A DNA stretch of 64,000 nucleotides, taken from assembly GCF_000425425.1 (NCBI RefSeq), contig NZ_AUDK01000018.1, positions 1 to 64,000 on the forward strand, written 5' to 3'. Under the pieces are notes generated by a model, which had not been told where the DNA came from, did no database searches, and saw nothing but the letters and a program-made list of their open reading frames with translations. How positions within the stretch are numbered: position 1 is the stretch's first letter; the number at the start of each line of letters is the position of its first letter. Both the position numbers and the translations under genes were made by a program. Below are positions 35,506 through 45,388 of the stretch, one piece after another. Source of the stretch: Flavobacterium daejeonense DSM 17708 (GTDB lineage Bacteria; Bacteroidota; Bacteroidia; Flavobacteriales; Flavobacteriaceae).

Positions 35506-36822
35506 ATGGGAATTTTTAAAATTGAAGGAGGAATCCGTTTAAAAGGAGAAATTACTCCACAAGGCGCAAAAAATGAAGCCTTACAGATTTTGTGTGCTGT
35601 ACTTTTAACTCCGGAAAAAGTAACCATTAACAATATTCCCGATATTATTGATATCAATAAACTGATTACCCTTTTAGGTAATTTAGGTGTAAAAATAACT
35701 AAGAACGGTTCAGGTACTTATACTTTCCAAGCGGATGAAGTAAATGTGGGTTATCTTGAAACAGAAGCTTTCAAAAAAGAAGGTGGCGCTTTAAGAGGTT
35801 CGATTATGATTGTAGGACCACTTTTGGCACGTTTTGGTAAAGGTTATATTCCAAAACCGGGAGGAGATAAAATTGGAAGAAGAAGATTGGATACTCACTT
35901 TGAAGGGTTTATCAATTTAGGTGCAAAATTCCGCTACAACCGCGAAGATCACTTTTACGGAGTAGAATCTCCGGAAGAAGGTCTTCAAGGAACCGATATG
36001 CTTTTAGACGAAGCTTCGGTAACCGGAACTGCTAATATTGTAATGGCAGCTGTTTTAGCAAAAGGAAAAACAACGGTTTATAATGCTGCCTGCGAGCCTT
36101 ATTTGCAACAGCTTTGTAAAATGTTGAATTCTATGGGAGCCAAAATTACTGGTGTTGGTTCGAATTTGTTAACTATTGAAGGAGTTGAGAAATTAGGCGG
36201 TTGCGAACACCGTATTCTTCCGGATATGATTGAAATTGGTTCCTGGATTGGTCTTGCTGCAATGACCAGAAGTGAAATTACCATCAAAAATGTTAGCTGG
36301 GAAAATTTAGGATTAATCCCGAATACTTTTAGAAAATTAGGAATTACTTTAGAGCGTCGTGGTGATGATATTTATATCCCAACTCATGAAAATGGGTATG
36401 AAGTAAAAACCGATATCGACGGATCTATTCTTACTATTGCCGATGCACCTTGGCCGGGCTTTACTCCGGATTTGTTGAGTATTGTTTTGGTAGTGGCTAC
36501 TCAGGCTAAAGGAGATGTGTTGATTCATCAAAAAATGTTTGAAAGCCGATTGTTCTTCGTAGATAAATTAATTGATATGGGAGCCAAAATTATGTTGTGT
36601 GATCCACACAGAGCAGTGGTAATCGGGCATGATTTTAAATCAACTTTAAAAGCAACTACCATGTCTTCTCCTGATATTCGTGCGGGAATTTCTTTATTGA
36701 TTGCAGCGCTTTCTGCCAAAGGAACCAGTACAATTCAGAATATCGAACAAATTGACCGCGGTTATGAGCGTATCGATGAACGATTAAGAGCTATTGGAGC
36801 TAAAATTGTTCGTGTTGAATAA
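35506..36822 (+). CDS. murA: UDP-N-acetylglucosamine 1-carboxyvinyltransferase
   Basis: 438 residues, the usual length. It performs the first committed step of peptidoglycan synthesis, transferring enolpyruvate to UDP-GlcNAc. KNEALQIL near the N-terminus and PDIRAGISLLIAALSA near the C-terminus are diagnostic. At the loop that carries Cys115 in E. coli (PGGC) this protein has PGGD at 118-121, an Asp that makes MurA insensitive to fosfomycin in other bacteria. A CDF transporter gene follows 5 bp downstream. Confidence 0.95.
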   Translation: MGIFKIEGGIRLKGEITPQGAKNEALQILCAVLLTPEKVTINNIPDIIDINKLITLLGNLGVKITKNGSGTYTFQADEVNVGYLETEAFKKEGGALRGSIMIVGPLLARFGKGYIPKPGGDKIGRRRLDTHFEGFINLGAKFRYNREDHFYGVESPEEGLQGTDMLLDEASVTGTANIVMAAVLAKGKTTVYNAACEPYLQQLCKMLNSMGAKITGVGSNLLTIEGVEKLGGCEHRILPDMIEIGSWIGLAAMTRSEITIKNVSWENLGLIPNTFRKLGITLERRGDDIYIPTHENGYEVKTDIDGSILTIADAPWPGFTPDLLSIVLVVATQAKGDVLIHQKMFESRLFFVDKLIDMGAKIMLCDPHRAVVIGHDFKSTLKATTMSSPDIRAGISLLIAALSAKGTSTIQNIEQIDRGYERIDERLRAIGAKIVRVE

Positions 36823-36827
36823 ATAAT

Positions 36828-37703
36828 ATGAGTAAACAACAACAAGCAGCCGTAGAGGCAACTTACTTTAGTATAATAGGAAATACCTGCTTAGCAATTA
36901 TAAAAGGCTTAGCAGGTTTTTTTGGCAATTCTTATGCCTTAATTGCTGACGGAATTGAATCTACCACTGATATTTTTGCTTCGCTTTTAGTGTTGTTTGG
37001 AATAAAATATTCTAACCGTCCGGCAGATGAAAATCATCCGTATGGACATGGACGTGCCGAGCCTTTGATTACTTTTTTGGTGGTTGGTTTTTTAATCACT
37101 TCGGCTACTGTTATTGCTTATGAAAGTATCGCTAATATTCAGGCGCCACATGATTTGCCTAAATCCTGGACTTTGTTTGTGTTAGGAGCCATTATTATTT
37201 GGAAAGAGTATTCTTTTCAAAAAGTAATGAAGCGAAGTATTGAAACCAATAGTTCTTCTTTAAAGGCTGATGCCTGGCATCATCGTAGTGACGCTATTAC
37301 TTCGGTTGCTGCTTTTATAGGGATTTCTATTGCTTTAATTTTAGGTAAAGGTTATGAGTCGGCTGATGATTGGGCGGCACTTTTTGCTTCCTGCTTTATT
37401 TTTTATAACAGTTACTTGATTTTTCGTCCTGCTTTGGGTGAAATTATGGACGAACATTTGTATGATGATTTAATCGAGCATATTCGAAAAGAGGCTGTAA
37501 AAGTCGATGGGATAATGGGGACTGAAAAATGTTTTATCAGGAAATCAGGGATGAAATATCATGTAGATTTGCATGCGATTGTAAAAGCTGAAATTTCGGT
37601 AAAACAGGGACATCAATTGGCGCATATTTTAAAAGATACGTTGCGAAAAGAAATTCCGGAGTTGGGTCATGTTTTGATTCATATTGAACCGGATGATGAG
37701 TAG
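36828..37703 (+). CDS. Cation diffusion facilitator (CDF) family transporter
   Basis: 291 residues. The N-terminal half has several membrane helices with the metal site LIADGIESTTDIFASLL and NRPADENHPYGHGRAEPL, then SLKADAWHHRSDAITS, as in zinc/iron-exporting CDF proteins. A C-terminal cytoplasmic metal-binding domain ends with GHVLIHIEPDD. It exports divalent metal ions, probably zinc, manganese or iron; the particular metal cannot be told from sequence. It is 5 bp after murA, with a bidirectional terminator beyond. Confidence 0.9.
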   Translation: MSKQQQAAVEATYFSIIGNTCLAIIKGLAGFFGNSYALIADGIESTTDIFASLLVLFGIKYSNRPADENHPYGHGRAEPLITFLVVGFLITSATVIAYESIANIQAPHDLPKSWTLFVLGAIIIWKEYSFQKVMKRSIETNSSSLKADAWHHRSDAITSVAAFIGISIALILGKGYESADDWAALFASCFIFYNSYLIFRPALGEIMDEHLYDDLIEHIRKEAVKVDGIMGTEKCFIRKSGMKYHVDLHAIVKAEISVKQGHQLAHILKDTLRKEIPELGHVLIHIEPDDE

Positions 37704-37722
37704 TTTGTTGTGACAAATAATA

Positions 37723-37760
37723 AAAAAACTTCCTAAGATTAAGATTTCAGGAAGTTTTTT
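37723..37760. terminator. Bidirectional terminator between the CDF gene and the response regulator gene
   Basis: A 12-bp perfect stem (37723-37734 AAAAAACTTCCT with 37749-37760) with A- and T-runs on the two sides, between convergent genes. Confidence 0.8.
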
Positions 37761-37767
37761 CTGATAA

Positions 37768-38427
37768 TTATATTAAAGAATATTCGGTGGCTTTGTTGGA
37801 AAGTTCCATTAAGTTTTTGACTTTCAGTTTTTTCATCAGGTTAAAACGGTGTACTTCGGCGGTACGTTTACTAATTTCGAGAGCTTCGGCAATTTCTTTA
37901 TTTCCTTTTCCGGACAATAATAAAGTAAGGATTTCTTTTTCTCTTTTGGTAATTGTTAAATCTTCAGCCAGAGCCGGTTTAGGCTCTAAAGAAGCCGTCG
38001 TATTCGTTAATTGATTAATTAAAATAGAGGAGATGTCTCCGGTAAAATATTTTCCTCCGTTGGCTACAGCATGCAGTGCTTTCAAAAATTCTTCTTTGCT
38101 GGAACCTTTTAATAAGTAACCGTCGGCACCTGCTTTAATTGATTTTAAAACATACTCTTCCGATTCGTGCATCGACAGTACAATGATTTTTACGGGATTA
38201 TTTTGATTGCGTAATTTTTCAACCACTTCAATTCCTGTGTGATGTGGCATTCTGATATCAACAATTAATAAGTCAGGGTTAGTAGTTGCAACCACTTCTA
38301 AAGCCTCCTGTCCATCAGTTGCTTCTCCAACAACAGCAATGTTTTTTTCGCTTTCTAAAAGTGATTTGATACCATCTCTTACAAAAAAATGATCATCAGC
38401 AAGGACAACTCGAATGGTTTGATTCAT
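37768..38427 (-). CDS. NarL/LuxR-family response regulator
   Basis: 219 residues. The receiver domain has D57 in PDLLIVDIRMP as the phosphoacceptor. A C-terminal LuxR-type HTH is at about 155-215 (LTKREKEILTLLLSGKGNKEIAEAL). The gene lies 86 bp past a NarX-like kinase gene, next to nirBD, so it probably controls nitrite or nitrate use. Three TACGTA sites in the gap before it may be its own targets. Confidence 0.9.
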   Translation of the reverse strand: MNQTIRVVLADDHFFVRDGIKSLLESEKNIAVVGEATDGQEALEVVATTNPDLLIVDIRMPHHTGIEVVEKLRNQNNPVKIIVLSMHESEEYVLKSIKAGADGYLLKGSSKEEFLKALHAVANGGKYFTGDISSILINQLTNTTASLEPKPALAEDLTITKREKEILTLLLSGKGNKEIAEALEISKRTAEVHRFNLMKKLKVKNLMELSNKATEYSLI

Positions 38428-38456
38428 AACTTACTTATTTTTAAGAATATAAAATT

Positions 38457-38501
38457 TACGTATTTAGTCAAAAGTAGTGCAATATACGTATTTTTTACGT
38501 A
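38457..38501 (-). promoter_or_regulatory. Three TACGTA sites and promoter before the response regulator gene
   Basis: TACGTA lies at 38457-38462, 38485-38490 and 38496-38501. A minus-strand TACTTTTG (38476-38469) matches TAnnTTTG; the two distal sites fall where the -33 element would be. A further TACGTA touches the nirB promoter at 44021. Confidence 0.55.
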
Positions 38502-38513
38502 TTTTTTCTAGTG

Positions 38514-40325
38514 TTATATCGGAATATTGAAAGTAATTCGGGTTCCTTCTCCGGGAATAGAGTTGATAAATACTCTTCCGTTGATGTATTGCACGCGTTC
38601 TTTCATGAATAATAAGCCCATTCCGGACTCGCTATTGCGCTTTTTTTCTACGGTATTAATGTCAAATCCTTTTCCGTTATCATCTATGGTAATACTAAGT
38701 ATTTTGTTGCTGTGGGAAAGTTGCACAATAATATGTGACGAGTTGGCATATTTTATAGCATTGTTTATCGCTTCCTGAGTTAAACGGTAAATGTTGATTT
38801 CGATTAATGAATCTAGTCTTTGATCAAAATCAGTTTTGTTGTAAAACTGAACATTTTTACCGGTTAATTTGGCTAATTCCAAAGTTAGTTTGGCTATCGA
38901 GGAAACAATTCCATGATCGCTCAATTCTGGAGGCATCAGGTTGAAAGTTGCGGTACGAACTCCTTTGATAATATCGAGCGAAAGTTTTTTTAGATATTCG
39001 ATTTTCTGAATCGATTTTTCTTTGTCATCCAAATTAATACTTTCTAAACTAAACTTCAATCCGGTAAGCATTTGTCCGATTCCATCGTGAATTTCGCGTG
39101 CAATTCGGTTTTGTTCGTTTTCCTGGTTTTCAACAATTTTACTTGAAATAATTTTTTGTTGATTTACCTTTTCAATGATGTTCTCTCTGTTAAGGCGTTC
39201 TACTTCCAGTTCGGCATTTTTACGAACGGTAATATTAAAACAAATCACTAGTAATTCGGATTCTTCTTTGCGAATGCGAACCGGAATCATAGACATGTCG
39301 AGCCATAGTTTGTTGCCGTATCTGTCGGTGGTGTTGAGTTCTCCCTGCCAGCCGCTTCTTTGTTTGTCGGCAATAATGCGGTCGATTTCCAGTTGCTCTT
39401 TTTCTACGGCCGTGAGTGCTTTTGCAAAGCTTTTGTCGGAATCAAAAGAGGGGTTGTATTGCAATAATTTGGAGAATTTTTCACCCATGTGGATGATTTT
39501 TCCCTGCGGACTGATGCGGCAATACAATAAAGTGTTTTCCATTGCAAAATTCAGCGATTTCAATTCTTTTACTGAATTTTCTTTGATAATACTAATAGCT
39601 TCGGTGTCGCGTGCCAGTTTGATAGCTCTTTTTTCTGAAATTAATAATTTAGAAATTAAGAGTTCAATTTTTTTATTAGTAGGCTTAAAAATATACAGAA
39701 ATTCTAAAAGCAAAACCAATAAAGTAAAGCTTAAAATGCCATATTCAATGTTGCGTTGGCGGGTTACTTTTTCTAAGGCTTCGTGCTCATATTGTCCTAC
39801 AATAACATTCATTTTGTCCAAAAATACGGCAACATTGTCCAAAATGGTTTTTACTTCAGCCTGATTTGTATTCTCGTTACCATTGCGGCTGCTGTTGTTT
39901 AAATAGTTTCGGGTGGCTTTGTCAATGTTGAGGACATTCGGTTTGATGTCTTTGAATAAAGCTAAAAGCATCGGACTTTTTTCGCTGGGAAAATGAAGAC
40001 TGTCGTTTCCTTTTTCTAAAGCCAAATGGGTTGATTTCCAAAGTTCCAGTGTTTTTCGGATGTTTGAAATTGCTGCTTCTTTATTCGAATCAATACTGGA
40101 AGAATTCAGAATAAGAATTTCTTTGGCTAATTTTTGACTCAGCATACGTTGTTTTCCCGAGATATTTATCAGTCGGGAATCATTAAGCTGGCTGCTAATG
40201 TTATGCTGAATGAGCAACTGACTCAAAAGAATCGTAATGGCAATAGTAATTAAAGCAAACAGATACATTTGCTTTAATTTTTTAAAATTTAGATTTTCAG
40301 AAAACGCTTTGGCTTCTTTTATCAT
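38514..40325 (-). CDS. NarX-like sensor histidine kinase
   Basis: 603 residues. Two transmembrane helices (about 20-40 and 195-213) enclose a periplasmic helical PilJ/NarX-type sensor domain with the SGKQRMLSQKLAKEI motif. A PAS domain follows, then HisKA_3 with REIHDGIGQ (His about 411) and a HATPase_c domain (DNGKGFD, GMGLLFMKERV). This is a NarX-type kinase for a NarL-type regulator, encoded next. The SGKQRMLSQ motif fits nitrate/nitrite sensing, and nirBD is in the same unit. Confidence 0.88.
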   Translation of the reverse strand: MIKEAKAFSENLNFKKLKQMYLFALITIAITILLSQLLIQHNISSQLNDSRLINISGKQRMLSQKLAKEILILNSSSIDSNKEAAISNIRKTLELWKSTHLALEKGNDSLHFPSEKSPMLLALFKDIKPNVLNIDKATRNYLNNSSRNGNENTNQAEVKTILDNVAVFLDKMNVIVGQYEHEALEKVTRQRNIEYGILSFTLLVLLLEFLYIFKPTNKKIELLISKLLISEKRAIKLARDTEAISIIKENSVKELKSLNFAMENTLLYCRISPQGKIIHMGEKFSKLLQYNPSFDSDKSFAKALTAVEKEQLEIDRIIADKQRSGWQGELNTTDRYGNKLWLDMSMIPVRIRKEESELLVICFNITVRKNAELEVERLNRENIIEKVNQQKIISSKIVENQENEQNRIAREIHDGIGQMLTGLKFSLESINLDDKEKSIQKIEYLKKLSLDIIKGVRTATFNLMPPELSDHGIVSSIAKLTLELAKLTGKNVQFYNKTDFDQRLDSLIEINIYRLTQEAINNAIKYANSSHIIVQLSHSNKILSITIDDNGKGFDINTVEKKRNSESGMGLLFMKERVQYINGRVFINSIPGEGTRITFNIPI

Positions 40326-40337
40326 ACTAATGTTTAA

Positions 40338-40925
40338 TTACAATCCCAGCGCGTCTTTTATTAATTGCAGATTTTCAGGGCTGTAGTTGATTTGTAAAGC
40401 CGCCTGATGTCCTTTGTCAGACATTTTGTTCCATGTCTTAAGGATGATGTTTTTAAGTTTTTCGGTGTCGTGTTTTTCAACAAAAGGAGCTAAATAGTAT
40501 TCCAGAAAAACTAAACAAATAACATCTTCTAATAGTTGGGTTTCTTCGTCTTTTTTAAGTAGTTTTTTTTCGATTAAGAAAGAAACTCTGGCTATAAAAT
40601 CCTCGTCATAACCTGCTTTTTCCAGAATGGTTGCAGTAGTTTTGGCGTGGAATTTTTTTAACTCTTCGCGCCATTTTAAGTAACCTACACGATCCATTGG
40701 GTAGGATTCGCGGGCTATTTTCCATCGGCAAATGTGTTGTGCTTTAGCCGCGATTTGGACTGCTTCGGAAGCATTAGGAGAAAAATCCATAAGTTTTGCA
40801 TACATTCTATCAGAGTATAATAGTTCTTTTGGAAAACTTACGGATTCGTGTATTTCTGCGTTTGGATCTTGTGCGTTTTCGGCATCAATCCATTCGATGG
40901 CTTTTTGGAATTTTGAGGCTGTCAT
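40338..40925 (-). CDS. DUF4202 family protein
   Basis: 195 residues with the DUF4202 pattern KAIEWIDAENAQDPN, LYSDRMYAKLMDFSPNASE, WKIARESYPMDRVGYL and DEDFIARVSFLIEKK. It resembles HD-domain-like helical proteins but has no firm function. DUF4202 genes recur next to nitrite reductase genes, as here 40 bp past nirD. Confidence 0.88.
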   Translation of the reverse strand: MTASKFQKAIEWIDAENAQDPNAEIHESVSFPKELLYSDRMYAKLMDFSPNASEAVQIAAKAQHICRWKIARESYPMDRVGYLKWREELKKFHAKTTATILEKAGYDEDFIARVSFLIEKKLLKKDEETQLLEDVICLVFLEYYLAPFVEKHDTEKLKNIILKTWNKMSDKGHQAALQINYSPENLQLIKDALGL

Positions 40926-40965
40926 TTGTCGTATTTATTTAATACTTCAAAGATACATATTTAAT

Positions 40966-41343
40966 TTAATCAATAAAGCCTACAAATACCTCGTCGCCTA
41001 CTATTTTTACAGGGTAAGTGGCAATTGAGTAATCTTCTCCGCTCAAACAGGAACCATCAACCAATGAAAAGGTTTTTTTGTGCATTGGGCAGGCAATTTT
41101 TGGAGTTTCTTCGGCTGAACCAAGCATTCCTCTTGAAAGCAACATTTCCATTTTGTGAGGACAGGCATTTTGGCAGGCATACCAGGTATTTCGGCGGGTA
41201 AAATTAAATACGGCAATTTGTTTGTTTTTGTATTTAATACAACCACCTCGGTTAGTTGGGAAATCTTCAACGGTTCCTGCTTTAAACCAAATTTTTACAT
41301 CTTCCGGTAGTACTGTTTTATATTCGCTTAAGATATTTTCCAT
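40966..41343 (-). CDS. nirD: Nitrite reductase small subunit
   Basis: 125 residues, Rieske-type fold. Unlike E. coli NirD, both halves of a Rieske cluster are present: C61-P-H63 and C85-P-M-H88. It forms NADH-dependent nitrite reductase with NirB. It begins 138 bp past nirB, the gap holding a long inverted repeat. Confidence 0.9.
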   Translation of the reverse strand: MENILSEYKTVLPEDVKIWFKAGTVEDFPTNRGGCIKYKNKQIAVFNFTRRNTWYACQNACPHKMEMLLSRGMLGSAEETPKIACPMHKKTFSLVDGSCLSGEDYSIATYPVKIVGDEVFVGFID

Positions 41344-41366
41344 GGTGTTATTTTTTATTTTATGTA

Positions 41367-41440
41367 CCTATCCTCAGTGTAAATTATAATTGTGTTGTGA
41401 GTTTTGTGTAATACTTACAATGAGCAACAAAGAGGATAGG
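41367..41440. repeat. Inverted repeat between nirB and nirD
   Basis: CCTATCCTC (41367-41375) pairs perfectly with GAGGATAGG (41432-41440), closing a 74-nt segment with weaker internal complementarity. It is a candidate intercistronic RNA structure. Confidence 0.5.
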
Positions 41441-41481
41441 GAACATAGAAGTTGATATTTTAAATTCTTTTGATTTGATAA

Positions 41482-43989
41482 TTACCAGGCTTTTGGCATT
41501 TTTTGACCTCTTAACGGAACGAATTCGATGTTGTCATCTTTTTCGTCACTGTTAACAAAATGGCTGAAACGTTTCAATAATCTAGGTTTTTCCAATACTT
41601 GTTTCCATTCGCATTCATAAGTGCCAACCAGTTTTTCCATTTCTTTTTCTAAAGTTTCACAAAGGCCTAAGCTGTCTTCGATAATTACTTCTTTTAAGTA
41701 ATCCATTCCGCCTTCCAGTTTTTCTAACCAGGTTGCTGTTCTTACTAATGGTCCAGCTGTTCGGATGTAGTACATTAAGAAACGATCTAAATATTTGATT
41801 ACGGTTTCACGATCAATTTGTTCAGCTAAAAGTACCGCGTGTTTCGGATTTGCTCCTCCGTTTCCACAGATGTATAAATTCCATCCGCCTTCTACGGCAA
41901 TTACTCCAAAATCTTTTCCTCTGGCTTCGGCACATTCACGAATACAAGCAGAAACTCCTCCTTTTAATTTGTGCGGGGAACGGATTCCTTTGTAGCGGTT
42001 TTCCAGTTCGATGGCAAATCCGGCGCTATCGTCCATTCCGTAACGACACCAGGCGTTTCCTACGCAGCTTTTTACCGCTCTTAATGATTTTCCGTAAGCG
42101 TGACCACTTTCAAAACCGTTTTCGATTAGGATTTTCCAAATTTGTGGCAAATCACTTAAATGAGCTCCGAATAAATCTACACGTTGTGCTCCGGTAATTT
42201 TGGTATATAAGTCGAATTGTTTAGCAACTTCACCAATAACGATTAGCTTTTCAGGAGTAATTTCTCCACCGGCTACCCTTGGTACAACCGAATAAGTTCC
42301 GTTACGTTGAATGTTAGCTAAGAATCGGTCGTTAGTGTCCTGAGTGGTTACGTGTTTGTTAGCCGTGTCGTTATAAATACTGGAGAAAATTGAAGCGACA
42401 ACTGGTTTACAAATTTCACAACCGTCTCCGGAACCATGATGGTCAATTACATCAAAGAAATTAGTGTGTTTGTTAATTTTAACTAAGTCAAATAATTCCT
42501 GACGGGTGTAAGCAAAGTGTTCGCAAATTACATCTTTAACTTCTTTACCCATACTGATTTGGGTTTCTTTTACCAAATCAATGACCATTGGTTTACATCC
42601 GCCGCAACCTGTCCCGGCTTTGGTGCATTTGATAACATCCGATAATGAATCGCAACCTTCTTCTGTGATGGATTTGCAGATAGTTCCTTTAGTTACATTT
42701 TCACAAGAACAGATAACTGCGGTATCCGGTAAATCCATTACGCTTCCTAATGAAGTGCTTTCGCCGCCTCTTGCTCCTAAAATAAGGTCTTCAGGATTTT
42801 TAGGAATAGCCATTCCGTTAATGTAAATTTGATATAAGCTATTATAATCGCTGGAATCACCTACCAAGATTCCTCCTAACAATTTTTTCCCGTCTTTAGA
42901 AATGTTGATTCTTTTGTAAATTCCGGTTAGTTTGTTTTCGTAAACAATTGGGGTGCCATCCTGATGCTCGATAAAAGGATCTCCGAAACTGGCTACTTCA
43001 ACTCCAATTAGTTTTAATTGAGTGGACATGTCGATAGACTCTCTCATAGTTTTTTCGCCTTGCATAATTTGCTCGGCAGCCACATCGGCCATTTCGTAAC
43101 CCGGAGCCACTAATCCGTAAATCATGTGATTGTACAGTGCTACTTCTCCGATAGCGAAGATATTTGGGTCAGAAGTTTGCATTTTGTTGTTCACTACAAT
43201 TCCGCCGCGAACACCCACTTCAAGACCTGCACTTCTTCCTAGTTCGTCTCTTGGTTTAATCCCGGCCGAAATAACCAGCATATCTACTTTTAGTAATTCT
43301 TCTTCTTCAAACATCATTCCGGTAATTGCATTATCACCATCAATGAATTGCGTTGATTTACTTAAGTGAATTTTAATGTTTAATTCTTCAATTTTAGAAC
43401 GAAGCATGTTGCTTGCGCCTTTGTCTAACTGTCTTGGCATTAAACGCGGAGCAAATTCTATTACGTGAGGATTTAGTCCTAAATCGCGAACTGCTTTTGC
43501 GGCCTCAAGACCTAATAATCCACCACCTAATACGGCAGCTTCGGTAGCGCTATTCTTTTTTATTTTTGAAGCATAAGCCATGATGGCGTCAAGGTCTTCA
43601 ATGGTTCTGTAAACAAAAACACCTTCTTTTTCTACCCCTTCGATTGGTGGTACAAAAGCAGACGAACCTGTTGCTAAAACTAAATAATCGTAAGAATGGA
43701 TTTTATCCAAATGTGTTGTAATTGTCTTGTTTTCTTTGTTGATGTCAATTACTAATTCGGAAGTGTTTAGTATGATATTATTTTCCTCGTACCATGTTGC
43801 TGTTGACATGGATAAATCTTCAGCTGTTTTTCCTGCAAAATATTCGCTTAGGTGAACGCGATCATAAGCGCGTCTTGGCTCTTCTCCAAATACGGTAATT
43901 TGATATTTTTCCTGTCCTTGTTTCGAAATAAATTTTTCACAAAATTTGAAACCTACCATGCCGTTTCCGACTACAATTATTTTAATCAT
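41482..43989 (-). CDS. nirB: Nitrite reductase large subunit, NADH-dependent
   Basis: 835 residues, usual length. Domains in order: FAD/NAD(P)-binding reductase (IIVVGNGMVGFKF), two [2Fe-2S] BFD-like regions (CSCENVTKG...GCGGCKPMV and CEHFA...GCEICKP), then sulfite/nitrite reductase half-domains with the siroheme/[4Fe-4S] ligands (SCVGNAWCRYG, CIRECAEA). It reduces nitrite to ammonia. It heads nirB-nirD-DUF4202-kinase-regulator, and its promoter is next to a TACGTA site. Confidence 0.95.
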   Translation of the reverse strand: MIKIIVVGNGMVGFKFCEKFISKQGQEKYQITVFGEEPRRAYDRVHLSEYFAGKTAEDLSMSTATWYEENNIILNTSELVIDINKENKTITTHLDKIHSYDYLVLATGSSAFVPPIEGVEKEGVFVYRTIEDLDAIMAYASKIKKNSATEAAVLGGGLLGLEAAKAVRDLGLNPHVIEFAPRLMPRQLDKGASNMLRSKIEELNIKIHLSKSTQFIDGDNAITGMMFEEEELLKVDMLVISAGIKPRDELGRSAGLEVGVRGGIVVNNKMQTSDPNIFAIGEVALYNHMIYGLVAPGYEMADVAAEQIMQGEKTMRESIDMSTQLKLIGVEVASFGDPFIEHQDGTPIVYENKLTGIYKRINISKDGKKLLGGILVGDSSDYNSLYQIYINGMAIPKNPEDLILGARGGESTSLGSVMDLPDTAVICSCENVTKGTICKSITEEGCDSLSDVIKCTKAGTGCGGCKPMVIDLVKETQISMGKEVKDVICEHFAYTRQELFDLVKINKHTNFFDVIDHHGSGDGCEICKPVVASIFSSIYNDTANKHVTTQDTNDRFLANIQRNGTYSVVPRVAGGEITPEKLIVIGEVAKQFDLYTKITGAQRVDLFGAHLSDLPQIWKILIENGFESGHAYGKSLRAVKSCVGNAWCRYGMDDSAGFAIELENRYKGIRSPHKLKGGVSACIRECAEARGKDFGVIAVEGGWNLYICGNGGANPKHAVLLAEQIDRETVIKYLDRFLMYYIRTAGPLVRTATWLEKLEGGMDYLKEVIIEDSLGLCETLEKEMEKLVGTYECEWKQVLEKPRLLKRFSHFVNSDEKDDNIEFVPLRGQKMPKAW

Positions 43990-44000
43990 AATATCATTAT

Positions 44001-44036
44001 TAAGTATTACGAAGCAAATGTACGTATAAATACTTA
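44001..44036 (-). promoter_or_regulatory. nirB promoter with inverted repeat and TACGTA
   Basis: A minus-strand TACATTTG (44022-44015) matches TAnnTTTG, 25 bp before the nirB ATG. TACGTA (44021-44026) overlaps its upstream edge, and TAAGTATT (44001-44008) with AATACTTA (44029-44036) forms an inverted repeat around it. The site is a plausible target of the NarL-type regulator. Confidence 0.55.
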
Positions 44037-44243
44037 TTTTTTATACTTAATTTTTGTTTTTTTGAGAGGATTTGAGAAATTATGAAAAGGAAGAAGATAA
44101 AATATAGATTATGTAAAAAAACGGCATCTGATTTTTTTATTTTTAATCAAAAGATAAGTTTGGGGTGTTTTTTTAAGCTTGTGTTTTTTGATTTTAGATA
44201 AGTAATCAATGTTTGGCCGATTTTTTTAGGGGGGTAATAATAA

Positions 44244-44280
44244 AAAAGCATCAAAACTTTAAAATGGTTTTGATGCTTTT
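44244..44280 (-). terminator. Terminator of the arsenic operon
   Basis: A perfect 14-bp stem (44244-44257 AAAAGCATCAAAAC with 44267-44280) and 9-nt loop with an adjacent minus-strand T-run, 38 bp past the acr3 stop. Confidence 0.85.
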
Positions 44281-44318
44281 GTTTTAAGAAATAGTTTGAT
44301 TGGGTTAAGTAGTATTAC

Positions 44319-45386
44319 TTAATTTTTTATAAAATATTTTTTTTGAAACCAAAAAGCCAAATTCACCAGAGCTATCAAAGCAGGAACTTCGACTAAAGGA
44401 CCAATTACGCCTGCAAATGCCTGTCCGCTATTGATGCCAAAAACACCGATGGCTACCGCAATAGCTAATTCAAAATTATTTCCGGTGGCAGTAAAAGCAA
44501 TGGCGGTACTTTTAGAATAATCAGTGCCAAAATATTTACCAATAAAAAAACTAACAACAAACATGATGGTAAAGTAAATAACAAGAGGAATGGCTATTCG
44601 AACAACATCCATTGGAATTTGAACAATCAAGGCGCCTTTCAGACTGAACATTATAATAATAGTGAATAATAATGCAATTAGAGTGATAGGAGAAATAATA
44701 GGTACGTATTTCTTTTGAAACCATTCTTCTCCTTTGATGTAAATCAAAAGGTATCTGCTGATAATGCCTAAAGCAAAAGGAATTCCTAAATAGATGCCCA
44801 CGCTTTCGGCTATTTGAGCAATACTAATGTGGACTTCAAAACCTTTGTATCCAAAATAAGGAGGAAGTATGGTGATGAAAATATAAGCATATACACTATA
44901 TAAAAGTACCTGAAAAATACTGTTTAAGGCAATGAGTCCGGCGGCATATTCGCGGTTTCCATCGGCAAGATCGTTCCAGACTACTACCATAGCAATACAT
45001 CGGGCTAATCCAATTAAAATTACGCCAATCATGTATTCGGGATAGTTATTTAGAAAAGTTAGCGCTAAAAAGAACATCAGGACAGGTCCGATAATCCAAT
45101 TTAATAATAAAGAAGCGCTTAAAACTTTGGTATTTTTAAATACGGAGCTCATTTGTTCGTATTTTACTTTGGCTAAAGGCGGATACATCATTAATATAAG
45201 TCCTATGGCTAAGGGAATATTGGTTGTTCCGCTTGAAAAGGAATTGATGAAACCACTACTTGATGGAATAAAATTCCCGATGGTGACTCCTAAAGCCATA
45301 GCAGTGAATATCCAAAGTGTTAAATAGCGATCCAGAAAACTGAGCTGTTTTCGGTGAGCTGTGGGTGTGCAATTATTGGCTGACAT
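44319..45386 (-). CDS. ACR3-family arsenite efflux transporter
   Basis: 355 residues with about ten membrane helices. It begins [20 protein letters not shown] and has the conserved Cys in [16 protein letters not shown] and the [17 protein letters not shown] motif of ACR3 permeases. It exports arsenite, driven by the membrane potential. It is the last gene of the ars unit, 2 bp after a phosphatase-fold arsenate reductase. Confidence 0.92.
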   Translation of the reverse strand: MSANNCTPTAHRKQLSFLDRYLTLWIFTAMALGVTIGNFIPSSSGFINSFSSGTTNIPLAIGLILMMYPPLAKVKYEQMSSVFKNTKVLSASLLLNWIIGPVLMFFLALTFLNNYPEYMIGVILIGLARCIAMVVVWNDLADGNREYAAGLIALNSIFQVLLYSVYAYIFITILPPYFGYKGFEVHISIAQIAESVGIYLGIPFALGIISRYLLIYIKGEEWFQKKYVPIISPITLIALLFTIIIMFSLKGALIVQIPMDVVRIAIPLVIYFTIMFVVSFFIGKYFGTDYSKSTAIAFTATGNNFELAIAVAIGVFGINSGQAFAGVIGPLVEVPALIALVNLAFWFQKKYFIKN

Positions 45387-45388
45387 AT

